A DNA stretch of 64,000 nucleotides from positions 32,004,719-32,068,718 of the forward strand of contig OY829541.1 of the NCBI GenBank assembly GCA_963691705.1, written 5' to 3'. Origin of the DNA: Viola odorata. Taxonomy: Eukaryota > Streptophyta > Magnoliopsida > Malpighiales > Violaceae. This document shows, one piece after another, positions 57,535 to 64,000 of this stretch. The position numbers were made by a program, and so were the translations under genes. Position 1 is the stretch's first letter; every line of letters starts with the position of its first letter. The notes under the pieces were generated by a model, which saw nothing but the letters and a program-made list of their open reading frames with translations, did not search any database and was not told the DNA's origin.

Positions 57535-59436
57535 TGAGGCCTAGATGCACAAACTAATTTGTGTAAAGCGGTAACAGGGTCGATCCACAGAGATTGTGAG
57601 AACTGAAATCAAGCCCTCGATTGTATGACAGAGGTAAAAATGCACAAAATCACAACAACAAAAGGAGGGGGGGGGGGGGGGGGGGGGGGGAGGTTTATAG
57701 GTTAATCAAGTTAACCAAGAGAGTGATCAGAGCTAACAATTCTAACTACTAAAAATGGCAATCGAGGTCACGACGAGTAAACAATAATAATAAAGATCAG
57801 AGATAAAATAAAACACAAAATAAACAATTAGATTAATAAGCAAAGATAATAAGTCAAGGAGAAGGGAACTTGGTAAAGGGCTTTCTTGGGTTGCGTCGAG
57901 GGCTCGATTGTCATCAGCGCAAAGATTTTCCGTTCTAACGTTACAGACGTGCTATAGGGGTCATGTTTTCACGTAGACCCCCTGCTTTCTTTCGTAAGGA
58001 GCCACCCCTCGTTTTCACGGTTAATAAGGTGGCCTCGATCCTTTGATATCCTCTCAGCCACCTATCTTGTCATCAAAAGACAACCTTTTTCACTTCAGCT
58101 TGTCACTAGCACAAAGCGGACAGAATATCAGAGCATCGATAAAGAACAAGAAAGACACATCTAGGGAGCGATGCCTCGATTTGTCAGGATCACGACAGGA
58201 CCCTAACCAGCTGCGTGCCCTAGACTAATGAACCCAGATCTACCCGAGAACACTAATCTAGTTGTCTAGACCTACCCAACAGTCTCACGCTAGTTATCAC
58301 TGCAGATTCACGACAATAATCACAAAGGGAAGATTAAAAGTTGATCAGGCCTCGAATCACCCTAAGCAAAAATGGAATTAAAATGACAAGCAACCAGATA
58401 TAACAAAGAGAACATGTTAAGAGCAATCAGGCCTCGAATCTACCCAAGCAACCCTCGATACACCTTTACCAAGAACGTGGGTTTTAGCCACTCATGTTAA
58501 GAGATAAACAAATAAAAGATGGAAATAACATAATAAAAGATAAAGGAAGAGTTAAGGATAAAACTTGATTAATGATGCTTGTTACAAAGCTTGGATCCAG
58601 CAACTATGGAGAGAAGAGGAAGGAACAAGCCCCAAAACTACTAAACTAGAAGAAAGCTACTGAAATTAGTTTAAGAGTAAAAATATCTAAAGTGTCAAGA
58701 GGTGCTGAAACCCTAGCACATAAGGTTGTATATATACACCAACCACCCACTAAGGGACAAAATTCCAACTAAGGGGAGCTCAACACAAGGTGCCCACGCT
58801 CTGGCAAAAGGGGTGACCCACGATGGCAGAAAAGGGGAATATTCCTCGGGATCCTCGCAGAACATCTGACATGCACCAGGGGGGACACGTGGAGTGATTG
58901 GAGTAGAGCCACGTGGACTTGGCGTTTTGCACTTGTGGAGGCCTCGATAAGATTGTCGAGGTCTCGATGGCATGTCGAGGGCAGATCAGCATCTTCGGGA
59001 ACCTTCTAGAACGTTCTGGAATGTTCTGGGATGTTCTGGAATGGGTCTCGATAAGAATCTTCATGGAATATTCCTTTCGGGCGAGACCAGCATCTGAGGG
59101 AATATTCTAGGAGACATCCGCATCTGAGGAAATATTCTGGGGGACGTTCGAGGGGACACGTGGAAGCACAACTGTGAGGACACGTGGATTTAAGGCTCTT
59201 GATCCGTCGAGGGCTCGATGACAGGCCTCGATGATAGGCCTCGATGAGGAAATTGGTCCTTGGTCTCGACGATGGTCTTGAACCTTGAAAATCACCCAGA
59301 AAGCATATCTTTTCGCACATTTCTCCTTCTTGGCTTTGATCTGTGATAAAGATGGAAATACAAGTGGATTAGTAGTATCAAGGCCTAAATCAAGGCAAAA
59401 ATAGAAGGAAAAATATGCATAAAATACATGCTATCA
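57535..59436 (-). mobile_element. 3' LTR of an Athila-like Ty3/gypsy element, 1902 bp
   Basis: On the minus strand it starts TGATAGCATGTATTTTATGC at 59436, right after a G-rich tract (gtgggcagtgtgggga). It ends ...CATCTAGGCCTCA at 57535. Near its end it reads tctgtggatcgaccctgtta, a word often seen at this place in Athila-type elements. It has many 'ctcga' motifs and a G24 run. Only one LTR is in the window, so the paired end and target duplication cannot be checked. Confidence 0.7.
57667..57690. repeat. Run of 24 G
   Basis: An uninterrupted G homopolymer lies within the LTR. Such runs can form G-quadruplexes and are error-prone in sequencing, so the length should be treated with care. Confidence 0.95.
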
Positions 59437-61140
59437 AATATCCCCACACTGCCCACTGCTCGCCCTCGAGCATTCACAAAATTTAAAACAGCCCCAAAAC
59501 ATAAACACAAACAACCAAAACACTGGAATGATCAAACCAATCAATTGTCGAGGTCTCGATAAGATGCTTCCTGCCTAGATGCACACCTGCATTAAACCAG
59601 AGGGATAACGACCCCAAAGGTAGAACTTTTCCACACCAAGCCTGGCCACAAGCAATCCTCACCAGATATGTGTTTGCACTCTCACTCACAAACAAGGCTA
59701 TGTGTTTAGTCATTCAAAATGCAGATAACACAGCACAAAACAGAGTTTGCATATCAATCCGAGTACATTAATCCACATGCTTGGGCAATCTAACAATCGA
59801 AAAGTAACTTTGCATCATGAAAAAGAGACGAAGAGAAATGAGGAAGAGTTGGGTTTAGAGAAATGGAGAAGAGATAGAGCAAAAGAGAAAATAAAAGGAA
59901 AAGGAAAAGAAACAAAAGGATGGAGAGGAGATAACCAACTGGTTTGAGGGATTCCTTGGCCGAAAAAAGAAGAGGCGGTGAGTAAGCACTTGCTGGAGAG
60001 GATGCAACAGCGAGGGCTTGATGATAATTTCTTCATTCTTCAGTGGGGGAGGTCTCGATCTGCATTCTGTGTCGAGGGCTCCATACTTGTGATATTGGCT
60101 GCTTTTGTGTGTGGTCTGCTTTTATTTGAATATTTTTTTGTTTTTTTTTTGTTTTTTTTTTGTTTTTTTTTGTTTTTTTTGTTTTTTTTTTTAGGATACA
60201 GACCTTGAAAATTTAGCTTGCCTTTATACACTTTAGGGGCTGCAGCTGGGGACCCTTGCCTCTTTCTTGCTTTGAGTGATCAGCGTCGAGGTCTCAATGA
60301 TTTGACCTTGATTAGGGTCGAGGGCTTGATATTTTGATTCTGCTTCCCCACACTTGTGTTTTGCTGTGGAGAGGAAGCAGTCTCGATTTACTGGTTTGCC
60401 CTCGATCTTGGTCTCTCCCCCACTTGATCTTTCGCACCTAGCCCTTGCTGTTCTTTTGAAGAGTGCTACTCACCTGCCAAGGAAAGATCAAGAAAATGGC
60501 TCAAATGGTTAGAAGAGAACAAAGGACGTCGAGGTCATGATGGAGGAAAAGAAAAGAAAGAAGAGAGAAATAAAGAAAAAATAAAATGATGCAGAGGCTT
60601 TCGTCATATCGCTGCTTTCCCAAGTCTAATGGTGCCTACACCCAGGGATATCATGCAGACCTAGCAAGTGCCTAGCTATGCATTCACTCATGAAAAAGAT
60701 ATGGCATGGATGCTCAATGTGCTCACAAGATGCTAAATGTGACTACTAATGTCCAGGCATCGATGTAGATATAAGGGCCAACAGGCAGACAACATGCTTC
60801 AAAAGATTGGTCTAATCATGCAAAATCAGTGCTCAAGACATGTGCTCATGCAAATGGGGTTTCAAAACAGGGCAGCGAGGTCATGCAAAAAACTTAGAGA
60901 AAACCGATAGTGAAAATTCGCAAATATTTCACAAAACAAGCAAACATGCACCAAGCGAAAAATAAAACATGCAGTCAAGCAATTGCAATTAAAACAAACG
61001 CACATAAAACCCTCCCCATACTTAGGTTTCGCATTGTCCTCAATGTGAGAAGGGGGAACACACATAGAAATTAAAAAGTAGTTCAAATGGAATAAAAATG
61101 AGAAGAGTATATAGACAGAAATGAAAAAGAATTTTTTTTT
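59437..61140 (-). mobile_element. 3' noncoding region of the Athila-like element, first part
   Basis: This is the sequence between the LTR and the GC-rich block. It carries scattered gtcgaggtctcgat-type words, an A- and G-rich stretch (59815-59935) and T-runs broken by single G (60128-60192). Small frames with transmembrane-like T-rich translation are artefacts. No env-like ORF is recognisable. Confidence 0.55.
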
Positions 61141-61628
61141 GTTGGGGGGTCAAGAGGGAGGGAGGTTGCGTCGGGCCACTTTGGTTGCCAAGGCCTGAAT
61201 TTCCGGAGTGCCGGAATCTTGCTCTTGCTGCTTTTGGAGAGCTTCTTCGTCGGACACCAGAGACGCTCCCAAAACCTCATCCACCGTGAGTTCCTTAAGA
61301 ATTTTTGGTGCTTGCTTGCCCTTCATCCTTTTCGGCTCTGGTTTGGCGGTGGTTTAATGGTTTTTTCGGTGGCGGGGGCGGTTTGAGAGGAAGAAGAATC
61401 AGAGGTTTCCGGCGAGTGGTGTATGGCTGGCGGTCGCGCTCCGGAGGTACGCTTGTGTGCCACTTGCTTCACCATGGCCGGGATGGTTGGTGCGTTTGAG
61501 AAGATGAAGGTTGGAGAAGATGATGTTGGTTGAAAGGGATAGGAAAAGTATTATTTTGGTCTTTTTCTTTGGGGTGGGGAACGGTGAAAGTGATGGAGGA
61601 ACCGTGGAGAATTATTAAAATTTTCTTT

Positions 61629-62045
61629 TCTTTTTTTTTTTTTTTTTTTTTTTTGGTGTTCTGAAGGGGAGGGGGGCTGACGTGTGGCGCGAGGGGAGAG
61701 GGCGACGGTGGATGACTGGATAAGGGGACGAGTGGCAGGCGCTGGTTGGGCGCCGCGGATTGCGAGACACGTGGCGCAAGGGGAGAGAGCGCGCTGGGAT
61801 TGCGCGTTGACTGATAAGGGGACGCGTGGCACGCCTTGGTTGGCCGACGCGGATTGCGCGACACGTGGCGCGCGATGAGCGGCTGACCTGGGATTTCGGA
61901 TAAGGCGCTTGATCGATAAGGAGGACGCGTGGCGCGCGCTGGGTGGGCGGCCGGATTGCGCGACACGTGGCGCAAGGGGAGTGGCCGAGCTTGGATTTGG
62001 ATAGGATGAGGGAGGACGGCTGCCACGTGGCGCGCCCTGGTTGGA
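61629..62045. repeat. GC-rich degenerate tandem repeats with ACGTGGC motifs
   Basis: After a T-run (61629-61655) the words gcgcgacacgtggcgc and ggacgcgtggcgcg recur about every 90-110 bp (near 61678, 61762, 61856, 61955 and 62021 for acgtggc). They alternate with gataaggggacg. All three minus-strand frames stay open across it, a compositional effect. Each unit holds an ACGTGGC core. Confidence 0.75.
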
Positions 62046-62149
62046 CGCGGATCCCAACCTGCAAAACAAAAAAAAAATCAAAAAAAAAGAGGGGGAAAGG
62101 GGGAAGCGGGAAAAATAAACAAAAAAGGAGGAAAACAAATTTAAAAATC

Positions 62150-62500
62150 GGCAAAAAGGGTATGCAATGTTTAAATAATAAATAGACATGCAATGCTTAA
62201 ATAATAAAACGGACACATGCAATATTTAAAAATCAAAAAGGACATGCAATAATTAAATATTTAAAAGGCATGCAATGTGGGGATCAGCCAAAAGGGATCG
62301 AAATAAATTAAAAAGGCATGCCACAATTAAATAATAAAAAAGACAAGCAATAATTGAATATTAATAATGCATGCAATAATTTACGAAATGAATTAAAAAG
62401 GCATGCAATAATTAAATAGGAAAAAAAAAAGGTAAGCAATATTTAAATAATAGAAGGTATGCAAAACTTAAATAATAAAAAGGGAATGAAAAACAGATAA
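62150..62500. repeat. AT-rich minisatellite with 'catgcaat' words
   Basis: Words of the form catgcaatRnttaaataataaa recur roughly every 30-45 bp, about ten times. They are loosely tandem and noncoding. The sharp switch from the GC-rich array to this AT-rich array within 150 bp is notable. Confidence 0.75.
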
Positions 62501-62593
62501 AGAGGGAAAAGTGAAGGGTAGTTCGACGACTCGTGGCATTCTCCACGGTTGTGGCCTCGTTTAACGTCGAGGCCTCGACGTTGGATACTCAGA

Positions 62594-64000
62594 TTACTTT
62601 GGGTCTGGTGGCTCTGCCATGAGGGGGTGGAAACCTTCATGGAACAGCTCCAATCTGTGGTCTTGAATTTTAGAAATAAGGCCCGTGCCTATACTTTGAA
62701 TCTCAACTACACCATGGGCATACACCTTCTTGACGAGGTAAGGGTCAGTCCATCGAGGCTTCAACTTTCTACAAAAGAGCCTAAGCCGAGAATTATGGAG
62801 TAAAACTTTCTGTCCAGTAGCAAAGGTCTTAGGAGAGAGCAACTTATCACGATAAGGCGTCTTGCCCTTGATCGTGTCACTGGCAGGATATGGAGCTGGA
62901 TTGGCATTAGGCGTCTTGCCCTCGCTTGTCAAAATGGTGTCGGTATCAGTAGAGGCGAGGGTTGGTGTCATGGCTTTGGGGACATCAGGAGTGGGTACGA
63001 AAGTTACCGGGGCTAGTTGAGGAGCACATAGGGCTGGTAAGAGTGTCGTGACCTCGACGGCGGTCCATCCAAGGGCCTCGCGATATCCTTTGAGTGTGGA
63101 AATTAGATCGCGCTCTGCAGCAGGATCGAGCTTGCTAGAGATGATCACCGGGAGTGTGTCATGCTTGCCAAGGTAGGCGTACTTGAGGTGCGAGGGCAAG
63201 CTCTTCAACTCCAACTTAGGGGCCAGTGCATTAGTAGTGATGTTCCCGTCGAGGGCACGATGTGCGGAGTTGTCAGCGTTAAGATCGGAGACTTGTGTAA
63301 CAATGGGGTCAATAGCATCAACAATTGAGTGCTCTGAAGTAACAAGTGTCAAAGTGAAGGTGTCCAGCATGGTGGGCGGAATACTCCTGTCGAGGGCAAG
63401 CTGTAGAGAGTCATCAACAGCAAGTGCAGAAACTTTCTCAACAATAGGATCAATGATATCAACAAAATTAACACTAGAGAACCCAGTAGGGTCATGCATA
63501 GCGTTAGGCATATTGAACTTGATGGTCTCGCCATCGAACTCAAGAGTAATCGAGGCGTCATGGACATCGATCTTGGCCCTTGCTGTCTTAAGGAATGGTC
63601 TGCCTAGGAGCATGTCTGAGGCCTTGACAGAATGCCCATTCTCCATGTCAATCACGTAGAAGTCGGTTGGGTATATGAAATCGCCAACTTGGATCAAGAC
63701 GTCCTCAACGACCCCCTTGGGATGGATGACGGATTTGTCAGCTAGTTGGATCGAGGTCTCAGTGGGCTTGAGGGGTCCAAGGCATAGACTGTTGTATAAC
63801 GTCAAGGGCATGACGTTCATACCTGCACCTGAATCACACATAGCTCTACCAACATCAGTAGTACCAATTTTGCAGGGGAGGGTGAACATACCTTTGTCTT
63901 TGCACTTGGGCGGTAGCTTTCGCTGGATCGAGGCCGAGACGTTCGCACCTACACAAATCTTGTTCACACCTATCATATTACATTTGTTAGCACACCAAGT
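62594..64000 (-). CDS. Athila-like polyprotein fragment: protease joined to integrase C-terminus, RT deleted
   Basis: The frame is open from the window edge to a stop at 62594-62596. Numbering is from the Met at 63976; the true start lies outside the window. The retropepsin domain has MCDSGAGMNVM (Asp48, DSGA), then LADKSVIHPKGVVEDVL and a MLLGRPFLKTARAKIDV motif. A linker follows up to SHLKYAYLGKHDTLPVIISS and ALGWT, the segment normally just before reverse transcriptase. Instead of RT, RNase H and the integrase core there is a Pro/Thr-rich linker of about 70 residues. The integrase C-terminus follows (YRDKLLSPKTFATGQKVLL, then a KPRWTDPYLVKKV motif). The fusion is in frame, giving a non-autonomous element that still encodes protease. 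Confidence 0.88.
   Translation of the reverse strand, partial: TWCANKCNMIGVNKICVGANVSASIQRKLPPKCKDKGMFTLPCKIGTTDVGRAMCDSGAGMNVMPLTLYNSLCLGPLKPTETSIQLADKSVIHPKGVVEDVLIQVGDFIYPTDFYVIDMENGHSVKASDMLLGRPFLKTARAKIDVHDASITLEFDGETIKFNMPNAMHDPTGFSSVNFVDIIDPIVEKVSALAVDDSLQLALDRSIPPTMLDTFTLTLVTSEHSIVDAIDPIVTQVSDLNADNSAHRALDGNITTNALAPKLELKSLPSHLKYAYLGKHDTLPVIISSKLDPAAERDLISTLKGYREALGWTAVEVTTLLPALCAPQLAPVTFVPTPDVPKAMTPTLASTDTDTILTSEGKTPNANPAPYPASDTIKGKTPYRDKLLSPKTFATGQKVLLHNSRLRLFCRKLKPRWTDPYLVKKVYAHGVVEIQSIGTGLISKIQDHRLELFHEGFHPLMAEPPDPK

Noticed and set aside
60120..60195. Runs of T broken by single G as a possible terminator or polypyrimidine tract
   Set aside because: This is low-complexity sequence inside a retroelement, with no gene next to it on either strand.
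61469..62222. Three overlapping minus-strand frames (185-223 codons)
   Set aside because: All three frames are open because the GC-rich repeat lacks stops. The proteins are low-complexity and unrelated to known families.
63183..63659. 158-codon plus-strand frame
   Set aside because: It is antisense to the Athila-like protease ORF.

Overview
This is nuclear DNA of a flowering plant, most likely a eudicot. Four host genes or gene pieces carry GT-AG introns and match plant families: a complete nitrate reductase gene, a MEKK1-type MAP kinase kinase kinase, a DUF1644 zinc-binding protein, and the last coding exon of a reversibly glycosylated polypeptide (UDP-arabinopyranose mutase). The rest is AT-rich intergenic DNA crowded with transposable elements. 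No tRNA, rRNA or CRISPR feature was seen. All family assignments come from reading motifs, not from database searches.

Layout. 1-6255: remains of a Tat/Ogre-like Ty3/gypsy element, with four minisatellite families, a polypurine tract, a 2.37 kb LTR, a primer-binding site and leader, then a cut-off second LTR. 6256-9005: a decayed Copia gag region split by an 810-bp hAT element with an 8-bp target duplication. 9471-17322: a structurally complete 6.9 kb Mutator-like element (MULE) with 434-bp terminal inverted repeats. It carries a five-exon transposase gene and, converging on it, a GRF zinc-finger gene with a one-base frameshift. It is flanked by a nearly perfect 490-bp direct repeat instead of a 9-bp target duplication. 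18599-22187: a SINE, the 3' part of an inverted Copia element, and a Stowaway MITE.

22620-27280 is the nitrate reductase gene (4 exons, 894 aa), with a TATA box about 170 bp upstream. 27.3-34.6 kb is AT-rich and gene-poor. 34605-34910 is the orphan RGP exon. 36049-39744 is an LTR element with a 5-bp target duplication and one intact gag-protease ORF but no reverse transcriptase. Its 3' LTR holds a pogo-like (Emigrant/Lemi1 type) insertion. 41660-44800 is the DUF1644 gene with a 5' UTR intron. 45.9-47.9 kb is a broken mariner-like (DD39D) transposase gene. 48120-55860 is the MEKK1-like gene (8 coding exons, 563 aa). 56.4-64 kb holds a gypsy remnant and the 3' two-thirds of an Athila-like element, whose ORF joins protease directly to the integrase C-terminus.

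The host genes show no functional clustering; nitrate assimilation, kinase signalling and wall-sugar metabolism are unrelated neighbours. The most interesting material is mobile: the two-gene MULE with ACGT-rich TIR promoters and an anomalous 490-bp flanking duplication, and two retroelements of different lineages that lost reverse transcriptase yet keep one open reading frame.
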